From NCBI GenBank assembly GCA_947034885.2, contig OX344758.2, forward strand, positions 7,256,501 through 7,320,500: a stretch of DNA of 64,000 nucleotides, given 5' to 3'. Under the pieces are notes generated by a model. The model was not told the origin of the DNA. It saw only the letters and a program-made list of their open reading frames with translations, and did not search any database. Source of the stretch: Thuidium tamariscinum (taxonomy: Eukaryota; Streptophyta; Bryopsida; Hypnales; Thuidiaceae). A program made the position numbers and the translations under genes. Of the stretch, positions 35,760-47,813 are shown one piece after another (within the stretch, counting starts at the first letter, position 1; the number at the start of each line of letters is the position of its first letter).

Positions 35760-37000
35760 TTCCAAATTTAACTAGGAATTAAGTTTTTTCTATGAGTTAA
35801 GGATTATTCCAAACACATTTTAGGAATTAGGGTTGTTTAGAATGCAATAGAATTAAGGATTTTCAATTGCAACAAGGAATTAGGGCATTAGTAAATGTAA
35901 GTAAAGTAGTCAGCTCTAAAATAGAGTGGGCATTAAGAATGGAATCTATAAAAGGCTGTAAAATGGACAATAGGTGGTTCTTAAATGGACCTTCACATTC
36001 ATTGAATGAATCAAGGAAAGATGCATCGGGAATAGTGAGAGCCAATCATACTCTTTGCTTTTCCATCTTTCTTTAAAAATTGCAAGTGAACCATTCATGG
36101 AAGACCTAGAGACATAAAATAGGAATATATAGCACATCTCCTCTAAAAATTCATAAGTAATTCAAAAATGCTTCAAAAATTATGAAACTAATTGTGTTAG
36201 ATTCCTCATCAATTGTTTTTCTTTTGAAAAATAGGCTAGAAATATTTCCATTCAAATAAATACATGAAAAGAGGGGACCAGCCCTTAGATGGTCCATTAC
36301 AGAACCGACTACCTTATGAATTAGTGTTCCTCCAAATGTTGCTACAAATTAGGATTCTACTAGTAGTATGCAACAAAAATCAATGTTCCTCCAAATGCAT
36401 TTCAAAATAGGATTCTCTCAAAATAGTGCAATGAAGGTCTCGAGGCTCAATAATATTCAAGAAATAAAAAGCTTGAGAGCATTATCTTATACAAAAGTGA
36501 ACCAATTTACTATGCCATTCTTCTCAATTCTATCTTCATGAATCTATGGTGTACATTCTAGATCTAGAATGTATATTGTAATGTATAATAAAGGAAGAAT
36601 TGAGATGAAATCATGAATCCTAAATTTATAGTATTTGGTTTATCTAATAGCAAAAATTTAAGCAAATGTCTACCAAGTTATTACCTTCTTTTCATTAGCT
36701 TCTAAATTGCATTCATCAACTCTACAATGGATATTAGATTTGCTATGAGATTTCTAAACATTCTAAGGTCACAATATGAAGAAATGAGGTTGTGATTGTT
36801 TGACTCAATCTACTCAATCATTTGTTATTGCACATTCTTTATATATCTTGAAAATCTCTCATAGTATATAAAAATTGGATTGAACATTTTCGTGTACTAA
36901 AATTGAAGCTTAACTTTGCATACATTTGATAAGCTCATTTGTATTTTACAATAAGGTATTAATACCTTAAATTGATTGAAGAAGCAATTTAAAATGGTTT
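35760..37000. other. AT-rich spacer
   Basis: Holds degenerate GAATTAG...CCTCCAAATG echoes, a fragment of the TA-flanked MITE family at about 36275-36315, and a perfect palindrome ACATTCTAGATCTAGAATGT at 36552. No gene. Confidence 0.4.
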
Positions 37001-37004
37001 AAAT

Positions 37005-37353
37005 CACTAGAAGAAAACTACACTGTTCCTGCCAAAAACTGCGTTAAACTTGCCAAAACTGCGTTAAACTTAACAAAAACTGTGTTGGGACTATGTTGCG
37101 TTCAACATAACGTGTGGAGTGGATTGTGTTGAATTCTCCTTTCGTAACGCAAAATTTTGTATTTCAACGTTTCAACAAAAAATTGAACAAGGAAAATGTA
37201 GTATTCAACAAGGCAAATGCAGAATTTCGTGTTGGAATGAATAATTCCGCTTGACAAAGCAGAACCTCAACACAATCCACCCCAAGCATTACGTTTAAGG
37301 CAATACAGTTTTAACACAGTTTTTGTGAAACACAACGTAGTTTTCTTCTAGTG
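37005..37353. mobile_element. CACTA-type MITE (349 bp)
   Basis: Ends are CACTAGAAGAAAACTACACTG and ACGTAGTTTTCTTCTAGTG, with AAT target duplication. Internal short repeats of AACTGCGTTAAACTT. Confidence 0.8.
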
Positions 37354-37589
37354 AATTATTAAATCAGTTGATTTTTTGTTGAAACATTTTGAAACATCAA
37401 AAGGGGATTCTAGATTTTCTTAACATGCACTTTTTGACATTTTATGAATCAACTAAGAATTTTCATAGAAATATTGAAAACATATGATTGTATCGAAAAT
37501 GAAACCTAGGATTTTACAATCTACAATTATTTTTCAATAAAAGTCAATCCAACTAATAATCCAAATGATAAAAAAATCTAATTATTAAT

Positions 37590-37860
37590 AAAGGCATGGG
37601 TGAATTGACCCCCTTACTCAACCACTCCAAAAAATGCTAATTTTTTATATTTTCCGCACACAATAAAATTTGTAAATTTTGAATTCATATTTGCAATTAG
37701 AGACTCTAAATTAGCAAGGGGAGATGAACTAGGTAAATTACTTAAGCACAATATAGGGGGATTTTATTTTTACTTGCACCTCTAACATGACTTGGTGTGA
37801 CCAAGTGAGGGGGGTCAATTTACCCCGACATTAATAAAGTGAGTCATGGATTTATTTTAC
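37590..37860. repeat. Dispersed repeat shared with 63.8-63.95 kb
   Basis: GCAAATT or CAATTAG blocks, then AAATTCATATTTGCAATTAGA and GAATTAGCTTGG/AAATTAGCAAGG, run in the same order at 63800-63950. Non-coding. Confidence 0.4.
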
Positions 37861-38721
37861 CTTTATTCTAAATTTATAATTTAATTATTTCAAGTATCTT
37901 CTACTCCAATATGATTATGAGGTCAAAAATCTCCAAATCATCAAGGACCCTATTTTTCTATTTTTCTATTTTGGAGCATCTGCAACATCCAACAATAAAA
38001 AAAAAGTATCCAACAATAAAAAAAGAACCAAATAGGATCCTTTTCCAAAGTAAAAATTTGTTTTAAGAAGATGAACCTCCAATTTTAAATTCAAAATTCC
38101 TTTTCAATTATGAAAACTTTCTAATATACTAACAATATTTCTAAAAAGATTTAACTCCATAACTTATTGCAAAACATTGCCAAGCTTTGAAAGCCTTAAT
38201 ATCTCAACAACTCAAAAATGACTAACACTATATTTTCTACAATTGGAAAATGATGACATGACTTGATAAGAAGATGAGTCAAATTTGAAAGGACACTATC
38301 AAACCTAGAAAAAGACTTCAAGATGTGTAAATTCATTAAAATTCCATTTCAAGTATATATTATATAACACTAAATATATAGAACTTGATATTCAATACTT
38401 TTGGAGTTCTAGTACACTATCTTCAATAAATTGCCAAAAATAATTGTATAACATAGTTTTGAATAAAATTTAAAAAATCTTGATTTTGCTTAAGTGAATG
38501 ATATAAGATTTTCATGTTAAAAGATTCATGGTGTAACATTTTTTTAATCAAAATCAATGATGTTGACTTATTCATCTATGTGATTGTTTGGACTTAGATT
38601 GACATAAATAATGGAGGCAAATTACATTTAAAATATAGACTTCACATTTTTGTAATACAAAACAAAGTATAAAGAGATTTGTAGTTCATTTTAAAATAAA
38701 ATTGTGGGTATAAAGATTTAC

Positions 38722-41700
38722 CATGGGATTATGTACATCATAAAAAACATAACTTGTGTCAATTGATTGCTTTTGGTTTATATCTTTAATATCATTGTTG
38801 TCTTTGTTTATTATTCTTCTACAACTTGATTGTGATTCAAATTCATTAGCATCATAGTATTTATGTATGAATTTTTTCTCTTTCATATTTTCTTTTGTCT
38901 TTATCTCATCTAAAAAAATTGGAGATGTACGTGTTTGACAACTTTGGTTTTGTTTCCCAAAGATTTGAAGATCATTTATTTTATTCACTGAAATATCATT
39001 TTGAATAATATAATCATTTTCATACTGAATTAATTTATTTGAATCATTAGATTTTGCAAAATCATTTGCAATTATTTTTTGATCATTTGGTGGTTTAATC
39101 AAGTATTTGTAATCATCATATTTTTTAAGTTGTTTTTGTGTTTCATTTTTTAGCACATTATATATTGACCATTTTTTATTGAATTCTAAAGTCGTTCCAT
39201 TGTTTCTTCTAATCTTTAATGGAAGTGCATATGTCTTGATATTTTTCACATTGTCATCTTTGTAATCTAAGACTTGCATTTTAGTTGTAATTTTGTTCCA
39301 AATTGGCTTTTGTGTAGATTTTTTGAATTAACTTCAAAATCTATAACTTCTTTTCTATTGAAAACAACAAAAATATTTCAATTTTTTCATATAATTTACA
39401 TTAATTATAATTTTGAATTGAATATTCACATTTCTTTTAATCTATAAACCATTGTTATTCAATACAATATTTTAAATACTAGAAAATTATTTTTTGATAT
39501 AAATTAGTTCTATTAATATCAAACATCCAACATTAAAAATCCAAATTCACATTTCTATTTGAATTTCTATTGAAAGGTTTATTTATTTTGAAATTGACAC
39601 TCATTTTATTATCATTTTGAATTGTGCATTTGTGATATTATTCATATTTTTAAAAACTAAATATAATTTATTTGATTAAAAATCAAAATAATTTAATATT
39701 TTAGAATGTTTGGTTTAGAGTTTAGATATTTATAAGTATTTTAAATAATATAATAATTTATTTTAATTTCTATTTCTGTCATTACGGGGATATTTTTTAA
39801 TTTAAATTTTAGTTCAAGTTTTTAGTAATGCATGGAAGAATTAAATAAGAATTAAAAATTCCGCACATTTTGTTATTACTTGAGTCATCCCATTGCACAC
39901 TTTTTAGTATGTTTTGTTTAAGAAAATATTCATCTATTGTTATACTAAAGTTTGGAATAAAATGGATTTGAGGGCCAATATTTGTAAATACCAATAAAGA
40001 ATTATAGTATAAATTTTCAATTTTCTTAAAACTTTCTTCTTTAAAGTTGTTTTTAAAAGGTGTTACATTGTTTGAATTAAAAAAGTAACATAATCCCAAA
40101 CATGATTGAATTAAATCAAAACTTTGTATACATGTCCAATTTGATATTTCATACAAATGTATCTTGTCAATCAAGCCTTTATCTTTTGCACTAGTATAAA
40201 ATGTTCTTAAAGAGGGTCTTAAGGAAACCACGGCTACTAAAAGGCTCCCATCATTATGAAAATTCAAGCAAACAATTGACACTCCCATTGAGATTTTTGC
40301 ACATTGTTGTAAACAACCATGAGATTCATTGTAACGAGTCCACACCATCAAGTGACCTTTGATAGTTCCAACTACCATATATTCTTTGCAATAAGTCAAT
40401 GTGGATAAATTTTTTGAAGGTTGAATACAATCTGATTTGACACATTTTGTTTTTAATTGAGTGTTAGTATTGAGTTCTTGTTTTTAAATGTAAATTTCTT
40501 TTTGTCATCTCGAATAGTTTCTAAAAATCTACCAACCCATATGTAAATGAATTTTAAATACATAATTTTTAATGTATTAAAGAATACAATAGTTCATTTA
40601 GTTTTCTTTAAAAAAATTATTAAGATTTCAATAGACAATATATCATATCATTCAAAATTTTATTGTATGATAAAATTTAAAATGACCAAGTGAACAACAA
40701 GAAAATAAATTTTAGTATGTTAAAGATAAAACAAATTGTCATAAAAATACAAAATGAAAGAAATTTTCACCTGAGAAATTTCAGATACAAAGTTAGCATA
40801 TGGGAAACTTCACCTGCCCCTTGGTCTGCATCTCCATAAAATAAACCTAGGGAATAGATAGCAAAAGCCGTAATATAGTCATTACTTGAAGGTAATAATG
40901 TATCTTCAAAAAATAATTCCAAATTCATACTTCCATCATTTGATTGAGGATTGCCATATGTAATTTTCCACAACCGTACTAATCCATCCAAACATCCCTT
41001 GCCAAATACAGAGGACATATTAATAAATAATAGTATTGGCAAATATGCACAATTGATTTCCAATGGTTCACCACACATAAGGGAGAAACACCCATTTCCG
41101 TCCCTGTATCTATTCTTGGGCCATAGAGTGTCACTAAATCTGTCCAGAGGTATACATTAAGGCGTCCAACAGCTGTTTAATTTTAATTTGCTGACGCAAT
41201 TGTGAGACACATGTGTAGTTTTCATTCACTGACATCTAATTTCAGTAGGTTTTCGGTTTAAGGTACACCTATAGGATGGTTCCAGTGGTCTAGGGAGCCA
41301 ACACTTTGAAAATTTACAGAAATTACATACTGATTCCGAAAAATTTAATTTTTTTTTAATATTCATGATTTTCACTCGCTAATGCTAGAAAAATATCAGT
41401 TTTAGAAAACGCTGCCTCCAACTATGCTGAATTCCTTATTTGGACGGTTTTGGGTGTTTCCACTGTAGGACATTTTTCTTTAGAAGATGGATCAATATAA
41501 TAATCTTTAGATTGTGGAATGGACGTATTTGTTTCAAAAAGCATGAATCCATCTGAAATCCTCCAACAACAAATGGATCCATCAACTGCCGCAGACAACA
41601 TTGTAAGCCCATCTGCTTTAATTGAAATGCATATAATTTTTGACAAATGTATTCCGATGCAAAAGACATTATTAAAATTTGTATCACTGTCTAATTCTTG

Positions 41701-42111
41701 AGATCTTGTTGGCAATTTTGCAAATAATATCCTTCTAGAATTTTCTTGGAAAAAAACTATTTCATCAATAAAATTTGGAATATACTCAAAATTGCGCAAT
41801 TCCACATCTACAACTTTTGTTATTCCATTGAATGCATTGGAATCATTTTTGTTATAAATAAGATGCAATTGATATGCTGAAATTGGTAATACATTGTAAA
41901 TACCACCATCTTCAAAATGTATCATATATGTGTTTATTACACCACCAACACGTATAGCACCAAAATAAAATTCTTAATTTGGGTCCCAATGTCCAATTCC
42001 TGTAAAGAACCTTTGGCTATATCTATGAAAAGGAAAAGGACAACATGGACCTAATGTTGAATTTGGCAATAATTGATGTGCGACACGCATAAAGACAAGT
42101 TTTGGTCTCAT
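38722..42111 (-). CDS. Divergent WD40-repeat-type protein, Asn/Ile-rich, possibly incomplete at both ends
   Basis: Four coding blocks can be joined in phase on the minus strand: 41973 to about 41466, 41139-40814 (donor GCAG|GTGAAG), 40431-39880 (donor CAA|GTAATA) and 39272-38722 (donor ATG|GTAAAT). WD-like strands end in DGSICCWRI, DGLVRLWKI and KGHLMVWTR. The last block is rich in Asn, Lys and Ile. An upstream frame starting at ATG 42111 is in register with the first block but is separated from it by a TAA at 41974-41976. So either the start lies inside the first block, an intron is missed, or the gene is decaying. The donor of the first block lies next to a repeat that fills the first intron. 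The downstream end is open because a phase-0 donor follows 38722. A faint resemblance to plant VARICOSE WD40 regions (GAIRV, then WTCIQSFDL) is too weak to name it. Confidence 0.55.
41160..41465. repeat. Repeat copy filling the first intron of the WD40-type gene
   Basis: The sequence matches 25430-25760 in the same order over its length. Shared phrases include TTTAATTYGCTGACRCA, GTTCCAGTGG/GTTTCAATGG, GGAGCCAAYACTTT, and near the end TATGCTGAATTCCTTATTTGGA. It ends at TTTCCACTGTAGG, beside the coding block. The two copies differ considerably, so the insertion is old. Confidence 0.65.
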
Positions 42112-42121
42112 CTTTCATTCA

Positions 42122-43850
42122 AATATTTGTCATCTTGCACTCAAATGTGTTAACATCATGTACACAACTACATTATCTTCGTTGATTGTTCCTTGATTAT
42201 TTCTCTTAATTGCTTTACAATAACCAAAAATTCAATATTTTTAATATTTATGCTTTCAATATATTTACCTACTCTCTTAATCAAAACTTTATAAGTGGAA
42301 ATATATGCAATTCAAATCCATTCATTGACTTTGAAAACAATACTTCATTGTGAATATAACTATTTTTTATTGTCCAAATAGACAAATGGATGTATAATCT
42401 TTTTCATCATATTAACCTTTATTTATTATCATCGAAGTATCCTATATTATTAAGGTTCATCAAATTCATGAAATATGCATAATATGCATTATTTTCATTG
42501 AAAATAATAAAATATAAACTACAAGTGTATGATTTTAAATGGTTTTGTTCTTTTGTCAATGCCTTATTCAAAAAATTTACAATTGTAAAATGATTGTACA
42601 ATATGTACATGAATATGAGGACTTTACAAGGTCAAAAAATATTCAAAACTTTTTAATTCTTGATTTACTTTCAAAATAAAATAGACTTGATCAATGTTTT
42701 TTTATGAGAGTTTTAGATTTCACCAAAATATGAGAACTAATATTTCAAGGTTTAATACTTTCAATAAACAAATTAGATTGAAATTTCAACTTCAAACTTA
42801 GATCCCAGATATTTGAATTGCAATTTAGGAACACAAATACAATTTAAATTACATAGATCAATAATTTTGTGTATAAAAATTGTATCTTTTATACTCACTT
42901 CAACCATTATATTGACTAGTTGAAGGTTTAACACTCTTAAAATGGTGAATTTTCAAACCTTAAATGCTTAAAAGCTATGAGCATGTACATTGTAATTTTG
43001 ATACTTGTAATGTTGTAATTTGTAAATTTGTTGCCTACATACTAGTAGAACACTATTTATGTTTTGAAATGGTTTGGGGTGAAATCAAGCCTTGATTAGG
43101 AGTAAAAACAATTGGAGAAGAATATACGGTCATTCACTTTCATAACTAATATAGTCAAATTCCAAATTTAATTGATTAATGAATATTATTTTTTATTTTT
43201 TTGGCTCTTATTAATTTTACAAGATTTTAAAATTCTAATAAAATAGATGTAAATTTATAAATTTATAGAATAATGATTTTTGGATCTTTAAAGTCATCCA
43301 AATTTTTAATAACTTTTGATCCTGCAGAATTTTTGTAAGTTTACAAGTAAGTTAATGCCAAAAAAACCTCTCTATTTCTCATTGGTTGCTCTTATAAAAA
43401 CTTGTCATCAAGTTTTTAGTGGTATAGGTGACTATTCAAGGCCTAACTGTTGATGATAAGATAGGAAAAGTGTTTCCAAAACAAATCATGGTATAATAAA
43501 TTCAAAAGTAGTTGTCTCTAATTATGACATTTTAGTTGCATTGTCTTCAAATACTATAATTTTTTTGTCATCCACCTCAATATAGAACCTTATACTTGTG
43601 AATATAGAAAAAAATGCCATTACAACTAGGAAACTAACTTAGCTAAACTACTTATTGACCTAAAAGTTGTAATTAAAATCAATTGGAGAAAAGTAGTGCT
43701 TAAAATGGTATTGAAACAATGTTTCACATGGCTAGACTATTTTGCTCATTTTGAAATTGTCATTTGTTCTTTCTTAAGTACGTGGTCATAGTAACAACTT
43801 TCATTCTCACATTAGCCACATATGTAGACCTTTTTGTGATAGAAAAACAA
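42122..43850. promoter_or_regulatory. Spacer between the divergent WD40-type gene and ALIS
   Basis: Very AT-rich with no supported frame. It must hold the promoter of ALIS and, if the WD40-type gene is expressed, possibly its promoter too. No motif stands out. Confidence 0.3.
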
Positions 43851-43906
43851 AATTTAGTTGTAATAGATAAACTTTCATAGTAGTTCAATGCAAATTCTCA
43901 TCAACC

Positions 43907-45019
43907 ATGGATACTAGAGGTGGTAGGTTCTTGGGAAGTTTGCATAATACACAACCAAAGAGGCAATCAAGACAACCTAAATATACAAAATTTTCCCAAC
44001 AAGAGCTTCAATCATGCAAGCCTTTGCTAACTCCAAAGTGCAATGTGGTTCTCTTTATCTTATTAGGTGTGATTTGCATTTTGATTGGAATCTACACATT
44101 GCTTGCTTCATTGTCCATCGTTGAACTAGTCAATAGATACGACACCTTTTGCATCATGAAATATGCAACACCTTGGAGTCCATTGATAACAAAAGAGGAA
44201 AAGTCTGCATTCATGCAAGCATATAACAAGCCAAAAAACTGTACAATTACTATGGATGTGGTGAAGTTTATGAAGCAACCCATCTATGTTTATTATCAAC
44301 TTGAAAACTATTTTCAAAACCATCGAAGGTACGTAAAGAGCAAGAGCGAACGACAACTCCGAGGTTTCTCTGCTTCAAGTTCCGAGCTCAAAGAGTGCAA
44401 ACCAGAAGATATGGTGAATGGAAAAATCATTGTTCCATGTGGTTTAATTGCGTGGAGTCTCTTCAATGATACTTTTGAATTCTCCAGCAATGGGTTTTTC
44501 AACAAGAATGGTACCATCTTTGTCAACCAAACCACCATCTCATGGAAAAGTGACCGCGAGGAGAGATTCAACAACACGGTGTTTCCATCAAATTTTGTCA
44601 ATAACAATCAAACAACATTTGCCAATGCTTCTCAGATTGGAGGAGGTGGGTTAAATGAGAGTTTGCCATTAAATAAAAATGAAAATTTGATGGTTTGGAT
44701 GCTCACTGCTGCACTTCCAACATTTCGAAAGATTTATGGACGGATTGAAACAGACTTGCAGGTGGGAACAAAATTGACTGTTAATATAAATAATTTATAC
44801 AACACATATGGCTTCAATGGAAGCAAGAAGCTTATTTTATCTACTACAAGTTGGATTGGTGGCAAAAATGAGTTTTTGGGTGTGGCATACATTGTGGTAG
44901 GGTGTGTTTCTATTCTTATGGGATTGATATTCTTGTATGTGCATTGGAAGTACCCAAGGCCATTGGGAGATGTGTCTTATCTTTCATGGATGCGGAAGAA
45001 TGCAATGCCTTCACACTAA
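43907..45019 (+). CDS. ALIS: CDC50/LEM3 family protein (ALA-interacting subunit), P4-ATPase beta subunit
   Basis: The 370-aa protein is encoded by one uninterrupted frame. CDC50 proteins pair with P4-ATPase lipid flippases, letting them leave the ER and flip phospholipids in endomembranes. Seen here: a short cytosolic N-terminus with QQELQSCKPLLTPKC, a first membrane segment at about residues 46-69, a large luminal domain, and a second membrane segment at about 323-345. The luminal domain has the family blocks QPIYVYYQLENYFQNHRRY (about 124-142), VPCGLIAWSLFND (176-188), WMLTAALPTFRK (264-275) and TSWIGGKNEFLG (314-325). Many Asn-X-Ser/Thr sites lie in the luminal part. The ATG context is CAACCATGG. 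Arabidopsis ALIS genes have several introns, so the lack of any here suggests a retrocopy. All family blocks are intact, so it is probably functional. No poly(A) tract or flanking duplication was seen. Confidence 0.95.
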   Translation: MDTRGGRFLGSLHNTQPKRQSRQPKYTKFSQQELQSCKPLLTPKCNVVLFILLGVICILIGIYTLLASLSIVELVNRYDTFCIMKYATPWSPLITKEEKSAFMQAYNKPKNCTITMDVVKFMKQPIYVYYQLENYFQNHRRYVKSKSERQLRGFSASSSELKECKPEDMVNGKIIVPCGLIAWSLFNDTFEFSSNGFFNKNGTIFVNQTTISWKSDREERFNNTVFPSNFVNNNQTTFANASQIGGGGLNESLPLNKNENLMVWMLTAALPTFRKIYGRIETDLQVGTKLTVNINNLYNTYGFNGSKKLILSTTSWIGGKNEFLGVAYIVVGCVSILMGLIFLYVHWKYPRPLGDVSYLSWMRKNAMPSH

Positions 45020-45059
45020 CAAATGAAAAGAGAGTTGTTGTTTTGTGAATTTAGAATTG

Positions 45060-45275
45060 TGAACCTATGAGCCAGAAGACTATCAACACTTATGTTATAG
45101 GTGTCTATATTATAAAATTTTCCTTGATTGTAGTGTAACTATGTTATAGATACCTATATTACAAGTGTTTATGATATAAACACCTTCAATGGTTGTAGGC
45201 CACTTAAATCTACTTATATATATGCTCAAGGTTCACATGTTTGTATTTTTGTGCTCACACATTAGCATCTTTGCA
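45060..45275. mobile_element. MITE-like repeat just downstream of ALIS
   Basis: Matches 26298-26525. It is a chain of short TATAGRTACCTATA-type units ending in GTGCTCACACATTAGCATC, which pairs weakly with the CCTATGAGCCAGAAG end at the left. It may supply part of the ALIS 3' flank. Confidence 0.5.
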
Positions 45276-46600
45276 AATCAAGAATACAAAGTCATAAGAA
45301 ATAATTTTGTTGTTGTATATTTGATTAGTGAACACAATGGTAATAATATAAATTATAAAGAGTAATTGTAATCAAACTAATAATATTGTAATAGGAATTG
45401 TGTTAAGACTCTAAGCATTGCTAGTATCATTCAATAATTGGGTGCAAATTTTGAGAATTAGATGAAGCCAATAAATTAAGACTTTAAAGATAGTGATAGT
45501 TGCTTTTATTAGTTGATATGTCTTGTAACATCAACACAGTTGTATGTATGTTTGAAGTATTAGGTTAAAGGTCAATGTTTGACATGTTTGACATAGTTTT
45601 AAAGAAAATAAAAGCGAGTAGGTGCAATTAAAAAAATATATCAACATTAATGTTAATTGTTTTTAGAACTAGTATTTGTTGGCTAGACTTGTGAATATAC
45701 TTGACTAATTTGGTGATGGATTTGACAACCAATGTGAATTGTCCTACCTATATTTTAATTGTAAAGATAATGATACCTTTGATAGAATACAAAATACAAT
45801 CATACTAATTTTACTTCATAATGACATCTACACTAACTTACACATTATACATTATATATGTAGTTACATATTATTTGCACTTCATGTAATGGTAAGTTAC
45901 TATGTAACTATTGATTTTTGGCCTTATAGCAAATATAGACAAATATATTAGAAGAAATCAAAACAAACTAAACACGTAAGGACTAATCATTTGTACATTT
46001 CAATGCAAAATAAGCACAAATAGCAAGAAGAATGTACTTTAGGCCTTCATATTTAGGAAAGTATTGCATTATAAAAACTCAAATTGAAAATATTAGTACA
46101 TCCAACATCATGTCAATGTGATTATTGACAAATACATCTAAGCAATGTAAAACCTAACAATTGACAATCCTATGCAATCAAGATGAAAGACAACTATTTT
46201 TGCTTAACCACATTTTGTCATATGTTCCTTGTGCAAGCTTTTTGTAAAATAAATACAATTAAGTGAGTGCAATTAGGCCTATCAAAGTCTAAAAAATATC
46301 TAATTCCAAAATGAATAAGTGGATTGAGTTTTTTTAGAAATATGAATCAACTTGTGATGCTTTGTGTGATTTCAATAGTAAGTTAATAACGTCTAATTTT
46401 GACACCTTTCTAGAACTTGCCCTTATAGATTCTTGTATCTAGATACCGTAATGGAGAAGTGGTGAAGATAGAGATAAAGATGTAGAAGGCTAAGTTTCCT
46501 TCCGACAAAGTAGGAACAAAAATTATGCCCAAATAAGCTCAAAATAAGGGGAATAGGAAAGTAATTTTTTTTTTCAAAATGTTTTTTTCTTCATAGATTA
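45276..46600. other. AT-rich spacer
   Basis: No supported gene or element. A 70-codon frame at 45739-45951 is composed like spacer. Confidence 0.45.
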
Positions 46601-46717
46601 TACTTTTGTCTATATGGAAAGCTTTGATTCATTTCATTTGAATAAGATGAAGGTTGCCTCCGGATATTGAAAAACTGTTTCAAGACTGCAAACTCACCGT
46701 CCACTTCATCCGCACAG

Positions 46718-46834
46718 GACGATGCAAATGCGAAGTATGCATTCAAGTTCAGAAACCTGGAAAATGCAAGCGGGAGAGGCTGCCTCCACTCCATTCGAGC
46801 CACCAAACGCAAACCACAGAATAACTACCTAATG
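46718..46834 (+). CDS. Candidate internal exon, product unknown
   Basis: An exon-like block of 39 codons with a pyrimidine-rich acceptor (CCACTTCATCCGCACAG) and a donor ATG|GTACAT, phase 0 at both ends. It is GC-richer than its surroundings. It could splice in phase to the PDZ-like block at 47350. No family is recognised (KYAFKFRNLENASGRG). Confidence 0.25.
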
Positions 46835-47015
46835 GTACATTCACATCAAGTCTGATAGAAATTTGGGGGAGTACAAATCCTAACCCAGTCGGGATAACGT
46901 TCTATGTATGACTTAAGTGCAAATGTTCATCCTGGGAATTTTGCTCAACAGAGGAAGGTCTTGCACATTAATAATCCTCCTATGAAGATAGGCTGTTTGT
47001 TTGTTTGGATGTTTG

Positions 47016-47376
47016 TTACGTTGAGATCTCCCAGACCGTGAGTCCCCGGGTGCATGTTTGGTACCATCAAAAAGCCCTCAGCAAGGAGGGGTGCATAGGC
47101 TTTGATTCGTGGTGTTCCAACCTACGGCATGAAAGTTATTGAATTTCGAAGTTTCTATATGTTACATTGAGATCTCCTGGACCATGAGTCCCCCGGGTGC
47201 GTGTTTGGTACCGTCGGAAAGCCCTCAGCGAGGAGGGGTGCACGGGCTTTGATTCATGATGTTCCAACCTACGGCATGAAAGTTATTGAATTTTGAAGTT
47301 TCTGTACATTAAAAAAATTAGAAAATTATTGATTCTGTTGTTTTTCCAGACCGTGGCAACGGCACGGGCCACTCTA
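47016..47376. repeat. Two tandem 146-bp units plus tail of a dispersed repeat
   Basis: Units at about 47016-47161 and 47162-47307 share GTTRCRTTGAGATCTCC, CCCGGGTGC and AAGCCCTCAGCRAGGAGGG. The tail runs to GGCAACGGCACGGGCC. A single diverged copy lies at 60025-60240. No coding capacity. Confidence 0.65.
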
Positions 47377-47517
47377 GTTGTATTTGAAAATACCAAATTG
47401 GGGGTAGCATTGAAAGATTCTGAAGCTCACAATTCTCCAGTAATTCTTGTATGGCTAGGATCTGCAAATCAGGACAGTATTATTAAGCCAGACAAGATGC
47501 TTCTCATCGTGAATGGT
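47350..47517 (+). CDS. PDZ-domain-like exon or gene fragment
   Basis: The open frame contains TKLGVALKDSE, a hydrophobic strand VILVWLG, and ends in IIKPDKMLLIVNG. This order matches the core of a PDZ domain (carboxylate-loop strand, then IKPGDRILxVNG). The frame stops right after VNG, so either a donor at AATG|GTTAG is used or it is a fragment. The 5' part (about 47350-47376) and its splice acceptor belong to a repeat that also occurs at 60025-60240. PDZ folds are scaffold or protease modules; no partner domain is visible. Confidence 0.35.
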
Positions 47518-47813
47518 TAGAGGCAAAATCTTTTACAATTGTCAAATTCTTAACTTAGCTAAGCTTTTCCCCATCCCACCCCATCTGCATCTGATGGGTT
47601 ACTAGCGTTGTGAACTTCACAATCTCTCCACTACTAATGTTACACAGGAGTGCTGCTCTAATAGAACTCAGGTACCAAACCCACAAAGGTTTCATCTGCC
47701 GGTGTGAAATTGCAATGTACTCTTTCTAGACTCTCTTCAAAGAATCTCAGAGCGAAATCAAAGGGAAATGTACAAGACAGAATACCTAAAACCTCAGTTT
47801 CCTGTCACGGAGA

